DNA from: Bradyrhizobium sp. CCBAU 051011
GTDB taxonomy: Bacteria; Pseudomonadota; Alphaproteobacteria; Rhizobiales; Xanthobacteraceae
DNA length: 64,000 nt
Direction of reading: 5' to 3'
NCBI RefSeq assembly: GCF_009930815.1
Contig: NZ_CP022222.1
Location: 372,001-436,000, forward strand
Positions within the stretch are counted from its first letter, which is position 1. Each line of letters starts with the position of its first letter. The notes beneath the pieces were generated by a model. That model was not told where the DNA came from and did not search any database. It saw nothing but the letters and a program-made list of their open reading frames with translations. This document shows positions 1 to 8,422 of this stretch, piece after piece. A program made the position numbers and the translations under genes.

Positions 1-254
1 TGCGCGTCTGCCGCAAGCAGGATCTCACCCTCAGCCCCGGCATGACGCCGCGCGATCTGGCGCGCTGTGTCGAGATGGCGGTCAACGGCACCAAGGCCGC
101 CTACCCGGCGCTGCAGCCGGCCGGCGCCCTCCTGAAGGATCTCGAAATCATGCTGCGCACGCTGATCGCCGGCGCCCTCAGCCCGACGAAACCGCGCACG
201 GCTCAACCAAAGCCAGCGAAGAAATCCGCCCGCAAACCTGGAGATCGCAAATGA
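1..254 (+). CDS. C-terminal end of a protein cut by the window edge; possibly a TetR-type regulator
   Basis: An open frame enters from the left edge and ends at a TGA whose last bases form the ATGA overlap with the next gene, which suggests translational coupling. About 83 residues are visible. The first 60 look like amphipathic helices (a DLARCVEMAVNG segment, then a LLKDLEIMLRTLIAG segment), as in the C-terminal ligand domain of many TetR proteins. The last 25 are a Lys/Pro/Ala-rich basic tail. No catalytic or binding motif is visible. The TetR idea is inference from helix pattern only; the reading frame itself is well supported by the coupling to the molybdenum hydroxylase genes. Confidence 0.6.
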   Translation, partial: RVCRKQDLTLSPGMTPRDLARCVEMAVNGTKAAYPALQPAGALLKDLEIMLRTLIAGALSPTKPRTAQPKPAKKSARKPGDRK

Positions 255-2941
255 GCACCATGACGATCAACGGCAAGCTCGCTTCCCTTCCCGACGATCC
301 AGATGCGCTGCTGGTCGATGTCGTGCGCGACGCGCTCGACCTCACCGGCACCAAGCTCGTCTGCGGTGCCGGCGTCTGCGGCGCCTGCACGGTGCTGGTG
401 GACGGTGAGCCCGCCGTGAGCTGCCTGATGCCGGCTCGATCAGCCGCGGATCGGAACGTGACCACGGTCGAGGGCATCGGCGCAGCAAAATTGCATCCGG
501 TGCAGAAGGCCTTCATGGCACACGACGCCCTGCAATGCGGCTTCTGCACGCCGGGCTTCATCGTCGAGGCTGCTTCGTTTCACGATTCCTGGCGCGCGGC
601 GAAGGGAACGGCGGTGCCCTCGCGCGAGGAAATCGGCGCGGCGCTATCGGGCCATCTTTGCCGCTGCGGCGCCTATGACGGCATCTTTCGTGCGGTGGCC
701 GACGCCTGTGCCGGCCGCTTCGACGGCAACGACATCCTGCCGCCGCGCATGGAGGCACGCGACAAGGTCACGGGATCGGCGAAGTATACCGTCGACATCC
801 AGCATGATGGCCAGCTCGAAGGCGTGATCCTGCGCTCGCCATTCGCACATGCGCGGATTGGCGAACTCGATCTCGCGCCCGCGCGCGCGATGCCGGGCGT
901 CAGCGCCGCGATCCCGCTGCTCGGCGACGATCGCATCGTTCGCTATGTCGGCGAACCCATCGCAGCCGTCGCTGCCATCGATCGCAAGACGGCGCTCGCC
1001 GCCATCGCCGCGATCAAGGTCGTCAGCGAGCGCCTGCCCTCCACGATCGGACTCGATGAAGCGCGCAGGGCCGACGCGCCCGTCGTATTCGAAAAATCCG
1101 CGCGCAAGAAGGCCGGCAACGTCTCCGAAGGAGGCGGTGCGCCCGCCTCATGGAAAGGCAATGTCCGCGGACCGTCGGCGGCCTTCTCGAAGAAGCCGAG
1201 AAAGGTACGAAGCTGGGTCGACGGTGCGCGCGCGGCGAACAATCCATTGCTGGTGGAAGGCACCTTCCGCACCGGCACGCAACAGCATGCCTGCCTGGAG
1301 CCGCATGCGGCGGTGGCGCGCTTCGACGGCGACCGGCTCACCGTGCATGTGTCGACGCAGGCGGTGTTTCACGTGATGGAGCTGATCGCCAAGCGTTACA
1401 AGCTCGACCACGACAAGGTGCGCGTGATTGCCGACCATGTCGGCGGCGGCTTTGGTTCAAAGGCTGCGCTGGGCGTGGAAACGACCACCGCGATCGAACT
1501 GGCGCGCGAGGCCAGGGCGCCGGTGCGCGTCGCCTATGACCGGCACGAAGAGCTTTCGGTCACCGGCTATCGGCCGGCGACGGAAATGAAGATCGCGCTG
1601 CTGCCGTCCGAGCAGGGCGAATTGAAAGCGTTGTCGTTCACCGCGCATGCCGACACCGGCGCCGCGACCAATTCGACCATCGCCGCCCTCGCCCGCCTGA
1701 TCTATCCGGCGGAAGCAAAAGAGCTCGCCGATTTCGACGTCATCAGCAATTTGCCGGCCGGCGCTCCCTTCCGCGGTCCTGGCGGCCCGCCGATGGCGTT
1801 TGCGCTGGAACAGGCAATCGACGAAGCGGCACTACGCATGAACGTCGATCCGATCGCGCTGCGCAAGCGCTGGGATCCCGATCCCAACCGCCAGCGACTC
1901 TATGATTGGGCCTCAAGCCTGGAGGTCTGGCGCAACCGCAAACCGCTCGCCGCGCAAAGCGGTCGTCATCGTCGCGGTGTCGGCGTCGCCACCGGTTACT
2001 GGCTTTATCTGTGGCAGCCCGGCTCGAAGGTCGAGGTGGCGGTGAAGGGCGGACGCCTGATCGCCAGCACCGCGACGCAGGATATCGGCACCGGCACCCG
2101 CACGGTGATCGCCAATACGCTCGCGCGCGAGTTCGGGCTGGAGCCGCATGAGGTCGAGGTCCGGATCGGCGATTCAAAACTGCCGGAAGGGCCGGGCTCC
2201 GGCGGCAGCCGGGTCACGGCGTCGGTGATCCCGCCGATGCTGCTTGCGATCGAGCAGTTGAAAGCCGCGATCCAGCAAAGCACAAAACGGCAGCCGGTCC
2301 CCGGCTCGAACGCGCCATGGCGCGAAATGCTCGCTTCATCGCCCGACCTCAGCGTTTCCAGCGTGCGGCCGGAAGACAGCAGGCCGACGGTGCCGGGCGT
2401 CCAGTCGCCGCTGAAGCAGGCCGGCTTCTTGGGCTGGATCTTCGGCTGGATGATGCGGCGCTTTTCCAACCTTGCGATCGGCGCGGGCGTGCCGAGTTCG
2501 GTGCAGGTCGTCGAGGTCGAAGTCGATACCTGGCTCGGCCATGTCCGCGTCGTCAAGGTTCACACCGGCATTGCGGTCGGCAAAATCGTGGCGCCGGCAC
2601 TGGCGCACAGCCAGGCGGCCGGCGCTGTCATTCAAGGCATCGGCTACGCGCTTTATGAAGCACGCGAAGTCGATTCCCGCACCGGCGACGTGCTCAGCGG
2701 CGGCATGGAGGACTATCGCATTCCCGGGATCGCGGACACGCCCATCATCGACGTGCATTTCGACCAGGGTGGTTTCGATCACGTGCTCGGCGGCAGCGTC
2801 GGTATCGGCGAGGTCGCCACCGTGCCGACCTCGCCGGCGGTCGCCAACGCGATTCAAAATGCCACCGGCGTTCGGCTGACCGAAACGCCGATTCGTCCCG
2901 ACCGTCTCGTCGCCGCACTCAAAGGGAGGGCCGCCGCATGA
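251..2941 (+). CDS. Xanthine dehydrogenase-family molybdenum hydroxylase, fused 2Fe-2S and molybdopterin subunit
   Basis: The N-terminus has both 2Fe-2S sites of the family: C38, C43, C46 and C58 (plant-type ferredoxin cluster), then C96, C99, C137 and C139 (CGFC and CRCG motifs). From about residue 165 to the end it is a molybdopterin-binding large subunit, with a GGGFGSKA loop, a PFRGPGGPP segment and a GIGE motif whose E854 matches the catalytic glutamate of the family. In most bacteria these two parts are separate polypeptides; here they are one 896-residue chain. There is no Tat or Sec signal, so the enzyme should be cytoplasmic. The gene overlaps both neighbours by ATGA and forms one enzyme with the downstream FAD subunit. 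The substrate (an aldehyde, purine or other N-heterocycle) cannot be read from the sequence. Confidence 0.93.
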   Translation: MSTMTINGKLASLPDDPDALLVDVVRDALDLTGTKLVCGAGVCGACTVLVDGEPAVSCLMPARSAADRNVTTVEGIGAAKLHPVQKAFMAHDALQCGFCTPGFIVEAASFHDSWRAAKGTAVPSREEIGAALSGHLCRCGAYDGIFRAVADACAGRFDGNDILPPRMEARDKVTGSAKYTVDIQHDGQLEGVILRSPFAHARIGELDLAPARAMPGVSAAIPLLGDDRIVRYVGEPIAAVAAIDRKTALAAIAAIKVVSERLPSTIGLDEARRADAPVVFEKSARKKAGNVSEGGGAPASWKGNVRGPSAAFSKKPRKVRSWVDGARAANNPLLVEGTFRTGTQQHACLEPHAAVARFDGDRLTVHVSTQAVFHVMELIAKRYKLDHDKVRVIADHVGGGFGSKAALGVETTTAIELAREARAPVRVAYDRHEELSVTGYRPATEMKIALLPSEQGELKALSFTAHADTGAATNSTIAALARLIYPAEAKELADFDVISNLPAGAPFRGPGGPPMAFALEQAIDEAALRMNVDPIALRKRWDPDPNRQRLYDWASSLEVWRNRKPLAAQSGRHRRGVGVATGYWLYLWQPGSKVEVAVKGGRLIASTATQDIGTGTRTVIANTLAREFGLEPHEVEVRIGDSKLPEGPGSGGSRVTASVIPPMLLAIEQLKAAIQQSTKRQPVPGSNAPWREMLASSPDLSVSSVRPEDSRPTVPGVQSPLKQAGFLGWIFGWMMRRFSNLAIGAGVPSSVQVVEVEVDTWLGHVRVVKVHTGIAVGKIVAPALAHSQAAGAVIQGIGYALYEAREVDSRTGDVLSGGMEDYRIPGIADTPIIDVHFDQGGFDHVLGGSVGIGEVATVPTSPAVANAIQNATGVRLTETPIRPDRLVAALKGRAAA

Positions 2942-3861
2942 CACCGATAGCCTCGACCGCCGCGCAAGCGGGCGAATTCCGCGCTGCCGGCACCGACCTC
3001 TCCGAGCGGCGCCGCAGCGGCGTCTCGACGGGACCCTTGATCGACATTTCAGCCGCGCCCGATACGATCGGAATGCATTGGAACGCCGACGGCAGTGTGC
3101 GCCTCGGCGCCTTCACCACCATTGCCGCCATCGCCGCCGACGCGCGCCTCGCTGCGGCCTATCCGGGCATCGCGGCCTCCGCGCAAGGCCTGGCGACGCC
3201 GCAGATCCGCCACCTCGCCACCCTCGGGGGCAATCTCGCGCAACGTTCGCGCTGCTGGTATTTTCGAAATCCGCATATCGCCTGCCTGAAGAAAGGCGGG
3301 GCGGATTGTCCGGCGCGATCGGGCAATCATCTCTATCACGTCGTCTTCGATCTCGGCCCTTGCGTGGCGCCGCATCCTTCGACGATGGCGACGGCGCTGC
3401 TTGCCTATGAGGCAAAGGTGACGACCGACCAGAGAAGTTCGCTGACGATCGGCGACCTCCTCGGCGACGGCTCCAACGGCACCGCCGACAATGCGCTGCA
3501 GCCGGGCGAGATGATCAAGAGCATCGAGCTTCCCGTCCCGCTGCAAGGCGAGCGCGCCCTGTACAAGCGCGCGATCAGCCGCACCCATGCCGAATGGCCG
3601 CTGGTCGAGATCTGCGCCCGCGCCGTGGTCAAGGACGGCACGTTCCAGTTCGTCCGCCTCGCCGCCGGCGGCATCGCCCCGGTGCCGCTACGGCTCGCGG
3701 CTGCGGAAGCGGCATTGCAGGGCAAGCCGGCCAACGCAGGGACCATCGCCGGCGCGGCCGAACAGGCGATTGCAGGCGCAAAGCCGCTGCCGATGACGGG
3801 CTACAAGCTCGATCTCTTGAAGGGCGTGGTGAGGGATTTGCTGGAACGGCTGGCGGCTTAA
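2938..3861 (+). CDS. FAD-binding subunit of the molybdenum hydroxylase, with a probable 4Fe-4S insertion
   Basis: This is a CoxM/YagS-type FAD subunit of 307 residues, starting inside the stop of the Mo subunit (ATGA). The LATLGGNL segment near residue 93-100 is the flavin-binding signature. It is followed by RCWYFR and four cysteines (C106, C116, C124, C142). This resembles the insertion that holds a 4Fe-4S cluster in PaoB (YagS) and the 4-hydroxybenzoyl-CoA reductase beta subunit; a plain CoxM lacks it. The protein would pass electrons from the 2Fe-2S centres to FAD, and perhaps on through the extra cluster. Cluster binding is inferred from cysteine pattern. No MoCo-insertion chaperone gene (XdhC type) is visible downstream. 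Confidence 0.9.
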   Translation: MTPIASTAAQAGEFRAAGTDLSERRRSGVSTGPLIDISAAPDTIGMHWNADGSVRLGAFTTIAAIAADARLAAAYPGIAASAQGLATPQIRHLATLGGNLAQRSRCWYFRNPHIACLKKGGADCPARSGNHLYHVVFDLGPCVAPHPSTMATALLAYEAKVTTDQRSSLTIGDLLGDGSNGTADNALQPGEMIKSIELPVPLQGERALYKRAISRTHAEWPLVEICARAVVKDGTFQFVRLAAGGIAPVPLRLAAAEAALQGKPANAGTIAGAAEQAIAGAKPLPMTGYKLDLLKGVVRDLLERLAA

Positions 3862-3865
3862 GTTC

Positions 3866-3936
3866 GTAGGATGGGTCGAGCGAAGCGATACCCATCAACG
3901 CACGAGCGATGGGTATCGCTTCGCTCGCCCCGTCCT
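3866..3936. repeat. Palindromic repeat, GGATGGGT...GCGAAGCG family
   Basis: Two arms of about 24 bases (3872-3895 and 3908-3932) are near-perfect inverted copies around a short loop. The element lies immediately after the FAD subunit gene and could act as a transcript-stabilising hairpin or weak terminator. A more degenerate copy follows at 4187-4265. Confidence 0.8.
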
Positions 3937-3944
3937 GCAAGCCG

Positions 3945-4130
3945 CTACTTGCCGGCAGGCAGCTTGACCGGGATGTGGCGGGAGGTGCTTACCACGCGCG
4001 GGCTCCCGTCGGGGTTGCTGTGGCTCTTGATCGTTTCCAGGATCAAAATGAATTTTTCGGCAAGCATGTGCGTCGCCTCAATGGATGGTTGCTCTTTCCA
4101 TTGGTCCGCGGCAATCGCCAGGAAATTCAA
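3945..4130 (-). CDS. Small hypothetical protein, 61 aa
   Basis: The frame opens with TTG (residues MNFLAIAADQW) and ends with a TAG next to the palindromic repeat. The peptide is mixed in composition, with an amphipathic helix (EATHMLAEKFILILETIKSH) and a basic C-terminus ending PVKLPAGK. It reads like a real soluble protein and unlike a GC-rich shadow frame, and no better frame covers this gap. There is no convincing Shine-Dalgarno before the TTG, so the true start may differ. No function is recognised. Confidence 0.42.
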   Translation of the reverse strand: MNFLAIAADQWKEQPSIEATHMLAEKFILILETIKSHSNPDGSPRVVSTSRHIPVKLPAGK

Positions 4131-4186
4131 TCAACTATTCGAGAGCGCGCCTTGCCGAGGTGATCGCTGGTCGGATCTCGTGATTT

Positions 4187-4265
4187 GTAGGATTGGCTGA
4201 GCTCTTGCGAACCTATCACCTCGCGAACGGAATCGATGGGTACCGCTTCGCTCCACCCATCCTAC
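4187..4265. repeat. Degenerate copy of the GTAGGATGGGT palindromic repeat
   Basis: The right arm (about 4233-4265) reads, on the reverse strand, as GTAGGATGGGTGGAGCGAAG, and the left arm begins GTAGGATTGGCTGAGC. The arms have drifted, so the hairpin is imperfect. It sits just after the 3' end of the extensin-like gene (minus strand). Confidence 0.6.
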
Positions 4266-4294
4266 GCGTCTAATCCGCTACGAAGCCAAGAACG

Positions 4295-5539
4295 CTAATG
4301 ATCCTCGAACTCGTCTTCCTCGTTGACCTTGCTTCTGCCCCCGAACCATCGCGAGATCGACTTCTTGGCTCCGAGCGACCCCGTCGGATAGGGCTCGCGT
4401 GAAGCATAGGGGTTACGCTGGGCGCGCGCGGCGACCTGTTCGCCCGACACCGCGGCCGGCTGGCAGATGGTGCGGCGCGAGGCGCGGCGCATCAGGTCGA
4501 CGTGGATGTGATCCTCGTGGTGGGAGTTGGAGCCGGGCGCCAGCACGGTGTTGAACTGCTGACAGGCGCTTGCCTGCACGTCGCGCAAAAAGCCCTGCTC
4601 TTCCGGCATGCCGCGCCAACCGCCCTTGACCGTGATGCGGCGGCCGTCGGCGAGCGTGAAGGCCGCGATGTCGAGCGCGTTGCCGAACGCGTGCTCGGAA
4701 ATATGAGCATGCGGATTGCCGTTCATGCCGCGGCAGGAATAGGCGGAGATCTGCTTGATCTCGACGACGCGCGCGCCGAGCCAGCGCATCGCCGCCGGCT
4801 GCACGGAATCGGTGAGCCAGCGGTCGAGCGCGGAGACGATCGGACACGCCAGCGTCGCCGCCGGCTTCATCGAGACCTGGCCGAAGGCGCTGACCGAATT
4901 ACCTTGCGCGGGCCCGAGCCGCGGCGCGGCCGGTGATGGCGGATAGGATGGCGGCGAATACGGTGCAACAGACGGCGCGGTATAACGGCCCTGGGACGGA
5001 TAGGAAGGCGGCGCCGCATAGCCGCCGCCGCGCGATGACGGCGCGCCTTCCGGCGGCAGATCGATGTCATCCTGCTGCGAGGCAACGCCCGGCGCGGAGA
5101 GCGAGATCGGCCCGTTCGACGGTGCCGCATAGTTCGGCTGGCGCGGCGCCGGTTCCGGATAGCTGCTGCCCGGATAATTTCCCGAATAGCTCTGCTGGGG
5201 CGGAGCTGCCGCCGGCGCACGGTTGATCGGCCAGCGCGGCTGATTGCCGATATTGCCCGGAGGCCGCAGGCTTTCGTCGGCAAAACCGAACGAGGTTATG
5301 TTTTCGCCGAGCGCCGCCACTTTCAGCGGGTATTCCGCACCGCACACGCCGGGACCGGAAATCGGGTCGATCCGGACCACTTCCGCGCTCTCCTTGACCG
5401 CGCCGGACTTCAGACAAGCGACTTCGGCCTCGGTACGCCACGGTTCGCGCTCGGCGGACTGAAAAAATCCGCGGCCACAACCCGCTAGCGAGACGAGGAC
5501 GAAGGAGCCGACGAGATACAAACGAACTCCGCGCGTCAT
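4295..5539 (-). CDS. Extensin-like family lipoprotein
   Basis: The 414-residue precursor starts with a short hydrophobic signal and a lipobox (L18-A-G-C21), so it is probably a lipid-anchored envelope protein. Residues 100-215 are a Pro/Ser/Tyr/Gly-rich linker. Residues 230-350 form the extensin-like C domain, with a SEHAFGNALD motif (H283, D290) and HHEDHIHVD (H340-D348). This His/Asp arrangement matches the zinc site of D-Ala-D-Ala carboxypeptidase-like M15 folds, so a peptidoglycan-directed hydrolase is plausible but unproven. Cysteines at 232, 269 and 326 lie in this domain. It is a single gene. Confidence 0.88.
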   Translation of the reverse strand: MTRGVRLYLVGSFVLVSLAGCGRGFFQSAEREPWRTEAEVACLKSGAVKESAEVVRIDPISGPGVCGAEYPLKVAALGENITSFGFADESLRPPGNIGNQPRWPINRAPAAAPPQQSYSGNYPGSSYPEPAPRQPNYAAPSNGPISLSAPGVASQQDDIDLPPEGAPSSRGGGYAAPPSYPSQGRYTAPSVAPYSPPSYPPSPAAPRLGPAQGNSVSAFGQVSMKPAATLACPIVSALDRWLTDSVQPAAMRWLGARVVEIKQISAYSCRGMNGNPHAHISEHAFGNALDIAAFTLADGRRITVKGGWRGMPEEQGFLRDVQASACQQFNTVLAPGSNSHHEDHIHVDLMRRASRRTICQPAAVSGEQVAARAQRNPYASREPYPTGSLGAKKSISRWFGGRSKVNEEDEFEDH

Positions 5540-5734
5540 CGCCGCGCACGTTCAACTAATTTATTTAAAGACTCTTCAACATGTTGTTTTTACAAATTTT
5601 TTACCATGTTTATCGGCCGTTCGGCCGTGGCAAGCCCCTGGATGGACAGCAACGCTGACTTTTTTGGGCCGGGAACGCTTTGCTAACCTAAAGTGTTACT
5701 TGCGGGCACGACGTGAACCCAGGGAGCTTTCCCA

Positions 5735-5830
5735 ATGGATTTCGTAAGTCCTCTCGTTAGCAGACTTGGCGTTGTAACAGCGTATGTTGCATTCGCTTTC
5801 GTCGCCGCGATTGTGCTTGGCGTTTTCTAG
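5735..5830 (+). CDS. 31-residue single-pass membrane protein
   Basis: The ATG at 5735 is preceded by an AGGGAG Shine-Dalgarno at about 8 bases and the frame ends in TAG at 5828. After a short polar start (MDFVSPLVSR) residues 11-31 are almost entirely hydrophobic (V, A, I, L, F, G), enough for one transmembrane helix ending at the C-terminus. A strong intrinsic terminator begins 28 bases after the stop, so the gene is a self-contained unit. The role is unknown; a regulator or stabiliser of a larger membrane complex would fit the size, which is inference. Confidence 0.7.
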   Translation: MDFVSPLVSRLGVVTAYVAFAFVAAIVLGVF

Positions 5831-5857
5831 AACTACCCGTCCAGACAAGTGGACCCG

Positions 5858-5888
5858 AACGCCCGGTGACGCCGTCACCGGGCGTTTT
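5858..5888 (+). terminator. Intrinsic terminator of the 31-aa gene
   Basis: A perfect 12-13 bp GC-rich stem (5858-5870 pairing with 5874-5886) with a three-base loop runs straight into TTTT on the plus strand. The minus strand has only a weak T-run, so it serves the plus-strand small gene first. Confidence 0.85.
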
Positions 5889-5896
5889 CGTGGGCG

Positions 5897-6742
5897 CTAC
5901 GAGCGCGGCGGCGCGGCGGACACCATCATCAGGCTGTCGGCGCGGCGCATGACGCGGCTCCAGTTGTTGCCGGAGCAGTAGAAGCGGAGAAACGCGCAGG
6001 CCTCGACGCGAAGCGTGTTGATCCCCTTCATCGACATCGTGCCGTAATAGGTCTCGCGACTGTCCTGGCTGTAGACGCTGCCGGTCCATTGCCGCTCGGT
6101 CTTCGGCTTCATGTTGACCAGGATTGCCTCGCCCTTCTCGGACGATGCACTGAGCGCGTAGCCGCACAGCGCGTCGCCGCATTTTGCGATCCGCACCGTT
6201 CCCTTGCCTTCGGTCTGCCAGTCGCCGATCGGCGAATCCGATGGCTCTTCCTCCGGCTGATGCGCGACGCGTTCAACCTGTTGCGCCGGCTGCGCGGTCT
6301 CGACCGGCTTCGCAACCGGCGGAGGCGGCGGCAATGGAATCGAAACCTGCTGAGCCGGCGGGGGAGCTGGCGGAGATGGCGGTGATGCTTCGACGATCTG
6401 GGTCGTTGATTCCGCCGTGGTGTAGACGGCCGGTGGCGCGGTGACGATGGTCTTGGACGGCGGCGTGGGCGGTGGCGGCGCGGGTGGCGAAACCGTCTGT
6501 GGCACAGGCGGCACGGGCTTCGCCGGCACCACGCCCACATCGCGATCGTCGCCATAGCGGTCGCGCCTGTGACGCCAGTTGAGGCTTCGGGAGACCGACG
6601 TCGAGGCGCACGACGCTGAGCGGCAATGCCTGGAGGATTCGATGTACACCCGGTGGCCACCGATGCTGAATGAAATCGAGCGGCCGGCGTGGGCCGAAGA
6701 ACTGAGCAGCATCAGCACGGCGAGAAAACAAAACCATTTCAT
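5897..6742 (-). CDS. Secreted DUF2147-domain protein with proline-rich linker
   Basis: It starts with a Sec signal ending SAHA|G near residue 20. Next comes a short Cys-containing motif (SFSIGGHRVYIESSRHCRSASC), then a long Pro/Ala/Val linker (about 75-165). The DUF2147-like domain (about 175-265) runs from IGDWQTEGKGTVRIAKCGDALCGY to CAFLRFYCSGNNWSR. The divergently transcribed gene at 6932 encodes the same three-part architecture, so the two are paralogues sharing one 189-bp promoter region. The protein is expected in the periplasm; no enzymatic activity is known to me for this domain. Confidence 0.82.
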   Translation of the reverse strand: MKWFCFLAVLMLLSSSAHAGRSISFSIGGHRVYIESSRHCRSASCASTSVSRSLNWRHRRDRYGDDRDVGVVPAKPVPPVPQTVSPPAPPPPTPPSKTIVTAPPAVYTTAESTTQIVEASPPSPPAPPPAQQVSIPLPPPPPVAKPVETAQPAQQVERVAHQPEEEPSDSPIGDWQTEGKGTVRIAKCGDALCGYALSASSEKGEAILVNMKPKTERQWTGSVYSQDSRETYYGTMSMKGINTLRVEACAFLRFYCSGNNWSRVMRRADSLMMVSAAPPRS

Positions 6743-6931
6743 CGAAGCCTCCCGCGGGTGATCGCGGAAAAACTAGTCGCGGGGGACTTCAACGGGATGT
6801 GATTTGAATCACCGAGCCAACCTGCCGCTTCCAGGAGTCATGTGACGTACCGCACAGAACGTGCCCTCGCTCCCGCATAGGGTCTGCCCACGTTCACCGC
6901 CAGCGCTCACAGGCCGCTCAGGGAGGCCCTC

Positions 6932-7657
6932 ATGAAGAAGCTCTACATCCTCGCCGCATTGTTGATGGCCACCACCTCGGCGCAGGCCGGCGGCATTACC
7001 TTCCAGGTCAACGGCGAGCGCATTCGCGTCGACGCGCCGCGCAACTGCAACGCCCTTTCCTGCATCAAGATCACCGCGCCCGGCTATAACGGCACGCTCG
7101 GCAATATCGACCTCAAGGGCATGGGCTCGAAGAGCAAGGACGACGATGACGTCGTGACGGCTGCGCCGGCGAAACCGGCGGCACCGGCTCCGGTTCAGGC
7201 GACTGCGCCGCAGCCCCCGGCTCCCGCTGCTGCGCCCGCACCTGCACAAGCAACCGTCGCGGCCGCTACCCCGGCACAAGCCGACGTCGCGCCGCCCGCT
7301 CCGCCCCCGCCCCCCGCACCGGTCGCTGCCGCGCCTGCACCGCAGCCGGCTCCCGTGGCCGCCGCGTCCGATCCGAACTCGCCGGTCGGCGTCTGGGCGA
7401 CGGAAGAGAACAAGGGCAACGTGCGTATCGAGGAATGCGGCGCCAATATATGCGGCTATTCCGTCAACACCGGCGCAAGGATTCTGATCAACATGAAGCC
7501 ACAGGGCAACAAATGGACCGGCCGGATACATGACCCCGACAGCGGCCGCAATTACGACTCGACGATCGCCCTGAAGGGCACCAACACGCTCAAGGTCCAG
7601 GGCTGCGCCTTCGGCGGCATGTTCTGCGGCGGCCAGACCTGGAAGCGCGTGAGCTGA
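6932..7657 (+). CDS. Secreted DUF2147-domain protein, paralogue of the divergent neighbour
   Basis: Residues 1-20 are a Sec signal (ending AQA|GG) and are followed by FQVNGERIRVDAPRNCNALSC, the counterpart of the N-terminal Cys motif in the divergent gene. Residues 70-150 are an Ala/Pro-rich linker. Residues 155-241 are the DUF2147-like domain (GVWATEEN, RIEECGANICGY, LINMKPQGNKWTG, CAFGGMFCGGQTWKR). Paired cysteines suggest disulfides in the periplasm. An intrinsic terminator follows at 7701. Function unknown. Confidence 0.83.
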   Translation: MKKLYILAALLMATTSAQAGGITFQVNGERIRVDAPRNCNALSCIKITAPGYNGTLGNIDLKGMGSKSKDDDDVVTAAPAKPAAPAPVQATAPQPPAPAAAPAPAQATVAAATPAQADVAPPAPPPPPAPVAAAPAPQPAPVAAASDPNSPVGVWATEENKGNVRIEECGANICGYSVNTGARILINMKPQGNKWTGRIHDPDSGRNYDSTIALKGTNTLKVQGCAFGGMFCGGQTWKRVS

Positions 7658-7700
7658 CTACCTCTTCCTGAAACTTCTTCTCCCTTCCTCCCTGAGACTT

Positions 7701-7730
7701 GGGCCCCGTGAGATTTCACGGGGCCCTCTT
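7701..7730 (+). terminator. Intrinsic terminator after the DUF2147 gene
   Basis: An 11-bp perfect stem (7701-7711 with 7716-7726) with a GATT loop is followed by TCTTTA. Confidence 0.85.
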
Positions 7731-7935
7731 TATGTACGCTGTCGCGGATGGTTGAGCGTTCGTTAAGATGCTGCGCGACGAAACAAATCGCCTCCGCGAC
7801 GAAATACTCTTCTTATCCCGACGAAAAAATCCCGAAACCGGGGCCACGTAGTTCTCCTCTCCAACGAGGCGCCACTTTCGGCGCGCAACTCGGTAGCGCG
7901 TTCTGCGCTGACACCATCCACAAGGGGGACATTCG

Positions 7936-8259
7936 ATGGCTTTCACCGGTTCGACCATGCGCAATTGCAAGATGCTGATCGCGACCACGTTTGCGCTTGG
8001 CCTGCTGACCACGGCCGCCAACGCCTACACGCAGGAGCAGGAGCAGATGTGCACCGGCGATGCCATGCGGCTCTGCTCTTCCGAAATTCCCGATGTCGAG
8101 CGCGTCACCGCCTGCATGGTCCAGAAGCGCGCGCAGCTCAGCGATGGCTGCAAGGCCGTCTTCCGTTACGTGCCACCGGCCACCGCGACGCCCGTGAACT
8201 ACGCGCCCACGGCAAAGCCTTCCAAGCCGCTCAACCTGACCTCGGTCAAGCGCGGCTGA
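7936..8259 (+). CDS. Small secreted cysteine-rich protein
   Basis: A GGGGGA Shine-Dalgarno lies just before the ATG. The 107-residue product has an N-terminal signal (hydrophobic to about residue 30, ending ANA|Y; the start may be the internal methionine at residue 8). A domain follows with four cysteines (C39, C47, C60, C72) in the pattern C-GDAMRLC-SSEIPDVERVTAC-...-LSDGC. This looks like a single GLG1-type cysteine repeat, followed by a Pro/Thr/Lys-rich tail. A periplasmic location is expected. It is a lineage-specific conserved type of protein with no known function to me. Confidence 0.78.
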   Translation: MAFTGSTMRNCKMLIATTFALGLLTTAANAYTQEQEQMCTGDAMRLCSSEIPDVERVTACMVQKRAQLSDGCKAVFRYVPPATATPVNYAPTAKPSKPLNLTSVKRG

Positions 8260-8284
8260 ATCATCCTCAGACGCCACGTCACAG

Positions 8285-8315
8285 CGCCACGCCCGCATAC
8301 GCCGGGCGTGGCGTT
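8285..8315 (+). terminator. Hairpin, probable terminator of the Cys-rich gene
   Basis: Arms 8285-8295 and 8303-8313 pair perfectly over 11 bp with a seven-base loop; only a short T-run follows, so it may be an attenuating hairpin ahead of the FecR-domain gene. Confidence 0.55.
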
Positions 8316-8422
8316 GATCGTTTGCGGCGACAACAAGCGGCCATGTTCATCCCGCATTCAGCCCGGCCGCGCTGAAATCGCGGCCCCGCCGCCTGCCGTC
8401 TCCCGCCCACGGAAATATCCTG

